NCBI RefSeq assembly: GCF_965138225.1
Contig: NZ_CBCSAX010000002.1
Origin: Helicobacter_D ganmani
Lineage (GTDB): Bacteria; Campylobacterota; Campylobacteria; Campylobacterales; Helicobacteraceae
Length of the DNA: 64,000 bases
Strand: one strand, 5' to 3'
Under the pieces are notes generated by a model. That model did not search any database, was not told the origin of the DNA, and saw only the letters and a list, made by a program, of their open reading frames with translations. Below are positions 1-7,518 of this stretch, one piece after another; the stretch's first letter is position 1; every line of letters starts with the position of its first letter. The translations under genes were made by a program, and so were the position numbers.

Positions 1-146
1 CAAATACAGCTTCTAGTGTTTCTCCTCTTTCTTTGATGAGGGTTTCTCCCTCATCATCTTTCTTATTTTCTTTGCAAGGGCTTTGCCTGAAATAATCTGT
101 AATTTAAATCTCGCCTTTTACGATTCCATTACAATGCGCACAACAT
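1..146. other. Left-edge non-coding stretch with a strong hairpin
   Basis: No convincing gene is visible here. An 8-bp perfect inverted repeat (GATGAGGG at 35-42 and CCCTCATC at 48-55, 5-nt loop) is followed on the plus strand by a T-rich run, so it could terminate a gene lying to the left. The minus strand is open from 103 to the window edge with a plausible-looking peptide (GETLIKERGETLEAVF), but that frame has no ATG, GTG or TTG start, so I do not call it. Confidence 0.35.
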
Positions 147-923
147 TTAACTCCAAAACATTTTTTTAAGCATAATGCTAAGCACGAGGCAATACATTAT
201 AAGTAGCGCGTATTTGTGTTTTTTGGCGTCTATGATACTAAGTAACCAAATCCCAATGCGCACGCCAATGAGCGAGGCGATTCCCACGATAATGCCTTGT
301 TTATAGTCCGCATAGCCGTGCATTGCTAGGGAAGTAAATCCCGAAACAGAGGAAAAAATAATAAAGAAAAGCGAAAGCGGAATGATTTTTTTGCTACTAT
401 ATCCCAAATAATAGGCAAGAAGTGGAGACAACATCATTCCTCCACCGATTCCAAGTGAAATTGCAAAGACGCCTACGACACAGCCGCAGCTGATGAGAAA
501 TAGTTTTGCGCTGATTCCATTGCCTAAACGGCTTTCTCCACCATAAGCATTTGCCTTAAAAAGCTTAACAAGGGAATAGAGGATAAAGAGTGTAAAGAAT
601 CCCTCCAAAATGTTTGATGGAATTCTATCTACCACGATACCGCTAAAAGCTGCGCCGATTAACCCTCCAAGCCCCACATAAAGACTATCTTTGAACTCTA
701 AATTATTTTGGCGGTAATTGATGTAAGAGCCATAAATGGAGGAAAAAATCATCTGCATAATAGAGATTCCAATCGCAATTTTTATGTCATTTCCTAGTAA
801 AATCATCAAGGGCACAATAATTGCTCCGCCACCAATTCCAAAGAATCCCGCTAGAATTCCTGTAAAAATTCCAATGATAAAAAGTGTAAGAATAAATGAA
901 AAGTCTAGGACTAACCATTCCAT
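147..923 (-). CDS. TSUP (TauE/SafE) family sulfite/anion permease
   Basis: A polytopic inner-membrane protein of 258 residues with about eight hydrophobic segments. The two glycine-rich repeats typical of the TSUP family are present: GILAGFFGIGGGAIIVP near residue 21 and VFAISLGIGGGMMLSP near residue 153, matching the internal duplication of the family. TSUP proteins move small sulfur-containing or organic anions across the membrane, and the substrate cannot be read from sequence. The ATG at 921-923 places the first hydrophobic segment at the N-terminus. It is divergent from selD, with about 95 bp of shared AT-rich upstream DNA. No regulatory site is obvious. Confidence 0.85.
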   Translation of the reverse strand: MEWLVLDFSFILTLFIIGIFTGILAGFFGIGGGAIIVPLMILLGNDIKIAIGISIMQMIFSSIYGSYINYRQNNLEFKDSLYVGLGGLIGAAFSGIVVDRIPSNILEGFFTLFILYSLVKLFKANAYGGESRLGNGISAKLFLISCGCVVGVFAISLGIGGGMMLSPLLAYYLGYSSKKIIPLSLFFIIFSSVSGFTSLAMHGYADYKQGIIVGIASLIGVRIGIWLLSIIDAKKHKYALLIMYCLVLSIMLKKMFWS

Positions 924-977
924 ATAAAAGCCTTAAAAATTTTATACAATTTTGCCAAAAAATAATTAGAAATAAGG

Positions 978-983
978 TAAAAT
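978..983 (+). promoter_or_regulatory. Candidate -10 element for selD
   Basis: TAAAAT lies 36 bp before the selD ATG in the divergent intergenic region. It resembles the -10 elements of other genes in this window. No clear -35 is seen, as is usual for sigma-70 promoters in Campylobacterota. Confidence 0.35.
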
Positions 984-1019
984 AGTTAAAATCCCTATTA
1001 AACGATTTGGAAAAATAAA

Positions 1020-2093
1020 ATGCAAACAAGCAAAGAAGAAATTAAAATCACACAATTTGTTAAAGTTGCCGGTTGAGCAGGTAAAGTAGGTCTGGACGAC
1101 CTCTCACAAATTGCTAGCTCCTTAAGCAACGAAGAAAATGCAAATGTTTTGGTAGATTTTAGAGGCAACGAAGACGCTGGGGTTTATCAGCTCACGCCTG
1201 ATTTAGCCCTTGTGCAGACAGCAGATTTTATCACGCCTGTGGTGAATGACCCTTTTGTCTATGGGCAGATTGCCGCGGCAAATGCGCTAAGTGATGTGTA
1301 TGCAATGGGTGGAGTCGTGAAATGTGCCCTAAACCTTATGATGTGGGATTCTTGTCGGATTCCGCAAGATTATGCGCAAGGTATTTTAGAGGGCGGATTA
1401 TCCAAAATCAAAGAAGCCGGAGGTGTGCTTATTGGTGGGCATACGGTGTCGGATAATGAGCAAAAATACGGCTTGAGCGTGAGTGGAATCATTCACCCAA
1501 AAAAAATTTGGCGTAACAATGGCGCACAAGTTGGGGACGCTCTTGTTATTACAAAGCCTATTGGTATGGGTGTGCTTACAACTGCATTAAAGGCAAATAT
1601 GCTAGATTCTAAAGTCGCAGACAGAATTGCGCAGATTATGGCGACACTCAATCGTCGCGCTTGTGAGATTGCAAGTGTATTTACTATTCACGCTTGCACA
1701 GATATTACAGGATTTGGGCTTTTGGGGCATTTGAGCGAAATGCTGAATCCTAAAATTAACATTCGTTTAGAATCTGAAGCAATTCCTTTGGTAGAGGAAG
1801 CGATTGAGTTTGCAAAAATGGGAATTATTCCGGGCGGAAGTTGTGGCAATGAACGCGCGATTCAGCATTTATGCGAATTTAATCTCTCAAAGGATTCTAA
1901 GTTTAAAGACTTAGAAATCTTGCTATTTGACGCACAAACTTCGGGTGGATTGGTATTTGCCCTACCGCAAAAAGAAGCAAATGCACTGCTTGAGCGATTG
2001 AAAAATGAGGGGATAGAATCTGCCCAAATCATCGGACACACTGAATCTTTTTTGAAAGATTCCACTACAAAGGCAAGGATTTTTGTAGAATAG
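1020..2093 (+). CDS. selD: Selenide, water dikinase SelD, a selenoprotein with in-frame UGA (Sec19)
   Basis: SelD makes selenophosphate from selenide and ATP, the selenium donor for selenocysteine and for tRNA 2-selenouridine. The ATG at 1020 opens a frame that meets TGA at 1074-1076 (codon 19) and then continues uninterrupted to TAG at 2091. Reading TGA as Sec gives VAG-U-AGKVGLDDL, aligned with the active-site GCGCK-type motif of SelD, where some family members carry Sec at the first Cys position. Downstream are the usual motifs, including QTADFITPVVNDPF and the TDITGFGLLGH block. With Sec the protein is 357 residues, the normal family length. Ordinary gene callers would start at TTG 1149 and lose the catalytic N-terminus. 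A SECIS-like hairpin follows the UGA. MnmH, a selenophosphate user, is encoded at 5235. Confidence 0.93.
1077..1102 (+). promoter_or_regulatory. Candidate bacterial SECIS hairpin of selD
   Basis: Immediately 3' of the selD UGA, AGGTC (1088-1092) and GACCT (1098-1102) form a 5-bp stem around loop TGGAC. The stem starts 11 nt after the UGA, the spacing seen in E. coli fdhF. The GGUCU string also occurs in the fdhF SECIS apical region that SelB binds. The stem is short, so the exact fold is an inference. Confidence 0.6.
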
Positions 2094-2101
2094 TTTATCG
2101 T

Positions 2102-2248
2102 TTGGATTATCCTTGCAAAATACAAGAGACAGCAATTCATAGTGTAGAATCTCGCTTTGGAGCAATCTTTTTCTCCACGAACTTTGCAAGAAAAGCTAGA
2201 AAACGAATTATTAAGGAATATTTGGAATCTTATAAGAAAGAATTGTAA
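2102..2248 (+). pseudogene. Short frame after selD, possible DUF3343-like remnant
   Basis: A frame overlapping the selD stop region continues to TAA at 2246. From the TTG at 2102 it encodes 48 residues and contains RFGAIFFSTNFARKARK. This resembles the N-terminal strand-helix of DUF3343, a small family linked to selenium use. It lacks a good start codon and ends before the region that would carry the conserved PTP and SSDCG motifs, so if it derives from that family it is truncated. It could also be chance coding-like sequence between selD and the terminator. Confidence 0.3.
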
Positions 2249-2251
2249 GAA

Positions 2252-2283
2252 ATAAGATTCCATAGAGGAATCTTATTGTTTTT
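2252..2283. terminator. Bidirectional terminator between selD and rpsU
   Basis: A perfect 10-bp inverted repeat (ATAAGATTCC at 2252-2261 and GGAATCTTAT at 2267-2276) with a 5-nt loop sits between two convergent genes. It is followed on the plus strand by a T-rich tract reaching the rpsU stop codon. Confidence 0.75.
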
Positions 2284-2494
2284 AGAGCCTTGATTCGTAG
2301 CGACGAAGCATATATAAGCGTTTGAGCATTTTTTTGCGTGCGCTGATTTTTTGCTTTTTGCGCTTTTCAGTTTTTGGTTCAAAGAATCTTCTTGCGCGAC
2401 TTTCAGTTACAACAAGGTTTCTATCGGCTTGTTTTTTAAACTTTCTATACGCATCATCAAAAGATTCATTTTCTCTGACTTTGATACCCGGCAT
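2282..2494 (-). CDS. rpsU: 30S ribosomal protein S21
   Basis: A 70-residue, very basic protein matching bS21 along its whole length: the MPGIKVRENESFDDAYRKFKK start, the FFEPKTEKRKK middle, and the Arg/Lys-rich tail ending RLYMLRRYESRL. bS21 binds the 30S platform near the anti-Shine-Dalgarno and helps initiation. The ATG at 2494 is preceded by AAAGGTGGTGA, one of the strongest ribosome binding sites in the window, which fits a highly expressed ribosomal protein. It is monocistronic here, convergent with selD and divergent from ccoG. Confidence 0.97.
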   Translation of the reverse strand: MPGIKVRENESFDDAYRKFKKQADRNLVVTESRARRFFEPKTEKRKKQKISARKKMLKRLYMLRRYESRL

Positions 2495-2681
2495 CTAAAT
2501 CACCACCTTTGTGTGTAAGATTTAGCTTTTATAAAAAAGCCTCGTATTTTAATATAAAAATTTTAAGAATCCATTAAAATGAATGTAAGAAAATCACCCT
2601 AAAGAAAAATAAAGTTTAATTTTTACTTTTATTATGGTAATATTAATTTTTTACTAAAAAATCAAAATATTAGGAGTAAAG

Positions 2682-4049
2682 ATGGTTGAGAATGTAAAGG
2701 AACGCTTATATTTCAAGCGTCGTTATGTGATGTATGGAATTACCACAATTCTGTTGTTCTGCATTCCTTTTATTAAAATTAATGGCAATCAGATTTTTTT
2801 ATTGTCTTTTGACCGCAAACAACTGCATTTGCTAGGGGTTGCTTTTGATATGCAAGAACTTTATCTTATGCCTTTTTTGTTGATTTTAATGTTTTTGGCG
2901 ATTTTTTTTATGACAACACTTGCGGGACGCGTATGGTGTGGTTGGGCTTGCCCACAGACGATTTTCCGCGTATTGTATCGCGATTTGTTAGAGACAAAAA
3001 TTTTGGGCTTGCGCAAAAGAATGGAGAATCGCCAATTAGAGCCCGATATGAGCTTGGGGAGCAACAAAGTTAAAAAAGTGATTTCTCTTGTGATTTTTGC
3101 TTGTCTTGCTTTGGTTGCAGCGTCCAATTTGATGTGGTATTTTGTGCCACCAGAAGATTTTTTTAACTATATTCAAAACCCTTTAGAGCATAAATATTTA
3201 TTTATTTTTTGGTTAGGATTTACCATTGCACTCATTGCGATTGTGGTATTTATCAAAGAAAACTTCTGTATTTATATGTGTCCTTATAGCCGTGTTCAGA
3301 GTGTTTTGTATGATAATGATACTATTATGACGGTGTATGACTATAAAAGAGGTGGAGAAGTTTTTGATGCAAAAGGGATTAAACTATGGAAAAAGCCTGA
3401 AGCACTAAATGCAGAATGCACCGGCTGCGAAGCCTGTGTGAAAATCTGTCCTACACATATTGATATTCGCAAGGGAATGCAATTAGAATGTATTAACTGC
3501 CTTGAATGTTCAGATGCTTGCACAAAGGTAATGGGAAAACTCGGTAAAATGACTTTGATTTCTTGGACAAGTCCGCAAAGTATTGAAGACCGACAAAAAG
3601 TGCGTTATATGCGCTTTAAAACAATTGGTTATATTGTTGCAATGGTGGTTGTGTTTTCTGGGCTTTTGATGATGAGTTCTAAAAAGGAAGATATGCTTTT
3701 AAATATCAACCGACAAGAACTTTATACGATTCGCGATAATGGGCGCGTGGAGAATTCCTATGTTTTCTTGTTTCAAAATACGCAAAAACAAGCTTATGAT
3801 TTTTATTTTGAGGTGCAAAACAATGCAGAGATTCAAATTAAGCGTCCAAGCAAACCCTTCCGCATAGAAGCAGGCGAGAAATCCAAACAAGTCGTTGTGC
3901 TTTATACGGAAGCAAATTTGGCTAAAGATGCGCAAAAAGATACACATATTCCATTAGAAATCAGAGCCTATGCGGTAGATAGCCAAGAGCCTATTGAAGT
4001 TTTCAGGAAAAGTGTGTTTATTTATCCACCAAACAAATCTTTGCATTAA
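2682..4049 (+). CDS. ccoG: Cytochrome c oxidase accessory protein CcoG (RdxA/FixG)
   Basis: An inner-membrane iron-sulfur protein of 455 residues. CcoG proteins act in assembly of cbb3-type oxidase, probably in copper reduction or handling. The sequence shows several membrane segments (about 17-35, 63-82, 145-160, 183-205, 312-330), the WCGWACPQTIF and CIYMCPYSR cysteine motifs, and then a ferredoxin-like 2[4Fe-4S] domain with CTGCEACVKICP and CINCLECSDAC. The C-terminal third is an Ig-like periplasmic domain. The start has AGGAG nine bases upstream. The ccoNOPQ structural genes are not in the window. Confidence 0.95.
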   Translation: MVENVKERLYFKRRYVMYGITTILLFCIPFIKINGNQIFLLSFDRKQLHLLGVAFDMQELYLMPFLLILMFLAIFFMTTLAGRVWCGWACPQTIFRVLYRDLLETKILGLRKRMENRQLEPDMSLGSNKVKKVISLVIFACLALVAASNLMWYFVPPEDFFNYIQNPLEHKYLFIFWLGFTIALIAIVVFIKENFCIYMCPYSRVQSVLYDNDTIMTVYDYKRGGEVFDAKGIKLWKKPEALNAECTGCEACVKICPTHIDIRKGMQLECINCLECSDACTKVMGKLGKMTLISWTSPQSIEDRQKVRYMRFKTIGYIVAMVVVFSGLLMMSSKKEDMLLNINRQELYTIRDNGRVENSYVFLFQNTQKQAYDFYFEVQNNAEIQIKRPSKPFRIEAGEKSKQVVVLYTEANLAKDAQKDTHIPLEIRAYAVDSQEPIEVFRKSVFIYPPNKSLH

Positions 4050-4118
4050 GTGATAATAAAGAATCGCAAGCACAAAATTTTGTGTCTTGTGATTTGGATT
4101 TTTGAATAAAGGTAAATT

Positions 4119-5183
4119 ATGCAAAAAGGTGGAATTTATTTTTTTCTCGTTATTTTTGCTCTCACATTGTTGGCTTTATTGAAGCTTTATTCTCCATTTT
4201 TAATGAATCTATTGATTGCATTCTTGCTATTTATTGCAACACAGAATGTTTATTATGTGATTTTAAAATACATAAAATCTCCGCTTGCTTCCACTTTTCT
4301 AATGACTCTTTTGTTGATAATTCTTTGTTTTTTGCCTATTTTTTATATTCTTTTAAATTTATTGAATTTGGCAACAAATTTGGAGTTGGGAAATTTTCAA
4401 AATTTTTTATTGGATTTACAAATGCATTTGGGAGAATATGGAAAAGAGATTTTTGCTTATCTGCCGGATTTATTGCAAAAGGAAATCAATAATTGGTTGG
4501 CACATCTTTCTGGGATTGATTGGACTGAAGTCGCCAAACGTAGCATAGGAATTGTTGCAAAAATTTCTCAAAATAGTTTATATTTTTTGAGTGATACTCT
4601 ATTTATCCTAGTTTTTTTATTCTTTTTTTATTATTATGGCGGTGCATTGGGTCAGTATTTTTTGGGGTTGATTCCGATTCAGCCCACTTATGTCAAATCT
4701 CTTTATGAGGAAGTGAGTGCAGTGATTAGTGTTGTATTTTATTCCTCTATTTTTTCTATGCTTTTGCAAGGCGCATTGTTTGGAATCCTTATGGCGTTTT
4801 TGGGTTATAATGCACTTTTGTTGGGTGTTTTTTATGGTTTTGCTTCGCTCGTGCCTGTGGTGGGTGGAAGTTTAGTTTGGTTGCCTGTTGTTGGATATGA
4901 ATTGTATTTAGGGAATTATAGTTATGCAATCCTTATTACGCTCTATTCTATTATTGTTATCGCAACTTTAGCAGATAATGGCGTGAAGCCTTTTATTATC
5001 AGTTTTATCAATCGCGTATTGATAAAAACTCCGCTAAAAATTAACGAAATGTTAATTTTCTTTGCTATTATTGCAGGGCTTACGAGTTTTGGCTTTTGGG
5101 GCATTGTATTTGGTCCAGCAATTACAGCGTTATTTATTGCATTGCTTAGAGTTTATAAGATTCTTTATCAAGACAAAGTTTAG
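4119..5183 (+). CDS. AI-2E family transporter (PerM/TqsA-like)
   Basis: A 354-residue polytopic membrane protein with paired N-terminal hydrophobic hairpins, a central amphipathic stretch (about 85-150) and four or five further membrane segments. This is the layout of the AI-2E exporter family. LVPVVGGSLVWLPVVGYELYLG, and GFWGIVFGPAITALFIALLRVY near the end, are characteristic. Members export varied solutes: TqsA exports autoinducer-2 and others act as Na+/H+ or osmolyte exporters, so the substrate is unknown. It lies 69 bp after ccoG and 51 bp before mnmH, possibly co-transcribed with both. Confidence 0.88.
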   Translation: MQKGGIYFFLVIFALTLLALLKLYSPFLMNLLIAFLLFIATQNVYYVILKYIKSPLASTFLMTLLLIILCFLPIFYILLNLLNLATNLELGNFQNFLLDLQMHLGEYGKEIFAYLPDLLQKEINNWLAHLSGIDWTEVAKRSIGIVAKISQNSLYFLSDTLFILVFLFFFYYYGGALGQYFLGLIPIQPTYVKSLYEEVSAVISVVFYSSIFSMLLQGALFGILMAFLGYNALLLGVFYGFASLVPVVGGSLVWLPVVGYELYLGNYSYAILITLYSIIVIATLADNGVKPFIISFINRVLIKTPLKINEMLIFFAIIAGLTSFGFWGIVFGPAITALFIALLRVYKILYQDKV

Positions 5184-5234
5184 ACAAGAAATCCGAAATG
5201 ATTTTGCGATTCTATTTTAAATATAGAGGAAAAA

Positions 5235-6233
5235 ATGACAAAAATAATTCCGCCCAATAGTTTTTTAAATCAAGATTTATCTTTAATTATAGATGTGCGC
5301 TCTCCTAGAGAATATGCAGAATCTCATATCGTAGGAGCGCAAAATTTTCCTGTTTTAAATGATGAAGAACATCAGCAAATTGGCACATTGTATCGCACGG
5401 ATTCTTTCAAGGCAAAGGTTTTGGGTGCTAGTTTTGTCAGTCAAAATATTGCAAAACATTTATTGACTTTAGAGACAATGGTAAGCCCTAAAAAACCCTT
5501 TGGAATCCATTGCGCACGCGGTGGTATGAGAAGTCGCGCGTTTTTTATGGTTTTGGAAGCTATTGGTTACCAAGTCGTGCTTTTAGAGGGTGGTTATAAA
5601 GCTTACCGCAACGAAGTGTTGAAATATCTTGATAGTTTTCCTCCCCATCGCTTTGTTACGCTTGTGGGTCAAACCGGGAGCGGTAAAAGCGAGATTATTC
5701 AAGGATTTCGTGATTCTTTGGATATTGAGGGAATCGCAAAGCATTTAGGTTCAAGCTTTGGCGCAATTTGTGGGGAGCAACCTAGTGTGAAGAGTTTTCA
5801 AAATCTGCTTTTTGCTCGTTTGAAAGACTTAGAAAATGCTCCTTTTGTGCTAGTGGAAGGGGAGAGTAAGAAGCTTGGAAATTTGATTTTGCCCACTCCG
5901 CTTTATCAATCCTACCAAAAAGCACCAAAGATTCTAATTGTCGCACCTTTGGAGCAAAGGGTGCAAAGAATCGTGGCGCAATATGGTAAAATTTCATTAC
6001 AATTTTTTGAGGATTCTATGCAAAAAATTTCTCCTTTTATGAAAAAAGAGTTTTGGTATGAAGCCAAAAAAGCTTTTTATGTGGGGGATTTAATGCGTGT
6101 AGCGGAGATTTTGCTAGTGGAATATTATGATAAAGTGTATAAAAAAGAATCCTATGTTTGTGCAATTTCTTATCAGAATCTTTTGCAAGTGATTACAGAG
6201 ATTGAAGCATTTGCTAGAGAATTTTACAACTAA
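5235..6233 (+). CDS. mnmH: tRNA 2-selenouridine synthase
   Basis: MnmH (SelU, YbbB) replaces sulfur with selenium in 2-thiouridine at the wobble base of tRNA-Lys, -Glu and -Gln, using selenophosphate. An N-terminal rhodanese domain (about 1-130) has the reactive Cys93 in HCARGGMRSR, and a P-loop domain carries GQTGSGKS at about 145-152. The later VEGESKKLGNLILP segment is typical of the family. At 332 residues it is slightly shorter than the E. coli protein but intact. Its presence near selenoprotein SelD gives a local use for selenophosphate. Sixteen bases separate it from prfB, so the two are probably co-transcribed. Confidence 0.95.
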   Translation: MTKIIPPNSFLNQDLSLIIDVRSPREYAESHIVGAQNFPVLNDEEHQQIGTLYRTDSFKAKVLGASFVSQNIAKHLLTLETMVSPKKPFGIHCARGGMRSRAFFMVLEAIGYQVVLLEGGYKAYRNEVLKYLDSFPPHRFVTLVGQTGSGKSEIIQGFRDSLDIEGIAKHLGSSFGAICGEQPSVKSFQNLLFARLKDLENAPFVLVEGESKKLGNLILPTPLYQSYQKAPKILIVAPLEQRVQRIVAQYGKISLQFFEDSMQKISPFMKKEFWYEAKKAFYVGDLMRVAEILLVEYYDKVYKKESYVCAISYQNLLQVITEIEAFAREFYN

Positions 6234-6248
6234 AATCAAAGGAATCGT

Positions 6249-7349
6249 TTGGATAATTATGAATATGGCGAGTTATTAAAAGAGCTAGAAATTAAAAGAC
6301 AAAATATAGAAAAAATTATGCAACCCAAACTTTTGGAAAAGCGTATTTTGGAAATCACAGATTTAGAGCAGGCAAAGGAGTTTTGGGAGGATACCAAAAA
6401 AGCGGGTGAATTGCAAAAAGAGAAAAAGAGCTGTGAAAGAAAGCTAGAAAAATATAATATGGCAAAGTCTGCATTGGAGGACGCTAAAGAATTGTTTGAG
6501 ATTTCTCAAGATGATTTGGAGAGCTTAGGGCTACTTTTTGCAGAATCCAAAGAGCTAGAAGAGCAGATTAAAAACGCAGAAATTGAAGTGATGTTAAGCG
6601 GGGAATTGGATTCTAATAACGCGATTTTTACAATTACTCCCGGAGCGGGCGGGACGGAATCGCAAGATTGGGCAAGTATGCTTTATCGTATGTATTTGCG
6701 CTGGGCAGAGAGAAAAGGCTTCAAGATGGAATTGCTTGATTATCAAGAGGGAGAGGAAGCGGGCTTGAAAGATGTTAGCTTTATGATTAAGGGAGAAAAT
6801 GCGTATGGATATGCAAAGGTTGAAAATGGAATCCACCGCCTTGTGCGCATTTCTCCTTTTGATTCTAATGCTAAGCGGCATACAAGCTTTACTGCGGTGC
6901 AGGTGAGTCCAGAGATTGACGATAATGTTGAGATTGCTATTGAAGAAAAAGATTTGCGGATTGACACTTATCGTGCTTCAGGAGCGGGTGGGCAACATGT
7001 GAATAAAACAGAATCTGCGATTCGTATTACGCACCTTCCCACAGGAATCGTGGTGCAATGCCAAAACGATAGAAGCCAACATAAAAACAAAGCCACTGCA
7101 CTAAAAATGCTAAAATCTAAGCTTTATGAGCAAGAGATTCAAAAACGCGAGGAGAAAAATGCAAGTGAGGATAAAAGTGAGATTGGCTGGGGACATCAGA
7201 TTAGAAGTTATGTTTTAGCCCCTTATCAGCAAGTGAAAGATTTGCGCTCTAATCTTGCATATAGTAATGTAGAAGCTATTTTAGATGGGGATATTGATTC
7301 TATGTTAGAGGGTGTTTTGATTGCCAAAAACGCAACAAATGGGCTCTAA
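6249..7349 (+). CDS. prfB: Peptide chain release factor 2
   Basis: RF2 reads UGA and UAA stops and hydrolyses peptidyl-tRNA. The 366-residue protein has the RISPFDSNAKR segment with the SPF codon-recognition tripeptide and the catalytic GGQ in ASGAGGQHVNKTESAIR, followed by the QNDRSQHKNK helix. The start is TTG at 6249 with AAAGGA five bases upstream. There is no in-frame early UGA, so the programmed +1 frameshift that autoregulates E. coli prfB is absent. That may matter here because UGA is also read as Sec in selD, so RF2 and SelB would compete at that codon. Confidence 0.95.
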   Translation: MDNYEYGELLKELEIKRQNIEKIMQPKLLEKRILEITDLEQAKEFWEDTKKAGELQKEKKSCERKLEKYNMAKSALEDAKELFEISQDDLESLGLLFAESKELEEQIKNAEIEVMLSGELDSNNAIFTITPGAGGTESQDWASMLYRMYLRWAERKGFKMELLDYQEGEEAGLKDVSFMIKGENAYGYAKVENGIHRLVRISPFDSNAKRHTSFTAVQVSPEIDDNVEIAIEEKDLRIDTYRASGAGGQHVNKTESAIRITHLPTGIVVQCQNDRSQHKNKATALKMLKSKLYEQEIQKREEKNASEDKSEIGWGHQIRSYVLAPYQQVKDLRSNLAYSNVEAILDGDIDSMLEGVLIAKNATNGL

Positions 7350-7518
7350 AGTCAAAACAAATTTTAAATGAGGTAAATATGATTTTTTAATTATAAAAAT
7401 GTAACAAAAATGCTCTCGTGAGTGTTGGTGTGGTAATCCATAGTCCGAAGTTTTGCCAACCAATGGCATTGCGTTAATCACAACTAGATTATTTTACTTT
7501 GCTTATGCAGGTTACTAA

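Noticed and set aside
1..103. Minus-strand open frame with peptide GETLIKERGETLEAVF
   Set aside because: It has an upstream stop and no ATG, GTG or TTG start, and too little is visible to support a gene.
130..170. Frame with CCAHCNGIVKGEI overlapping the TSUP gene end, resembling a zinc ribbon
   Set aside because: It is very short, has no start codon and lies mostly inside a solid gene in another frame.
736..1029. Several 60-130 codon frames antisense to or overlapping firm genes (here and throughout)
   Set aside because: They show no family pattern, follow the complementary codon bias of the real genes, and lack ribosome binding sites.
7350..7518. Minus-strand peptide VGKTSDYGLPHQHSRE in the prfB-murJ gap, and a small TGCCA/TGGCA hairpin
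   Set aside because: The frame has no ribosome binding site and runs antisense into prfB. The hairpin is only 5 bp with no T tract.
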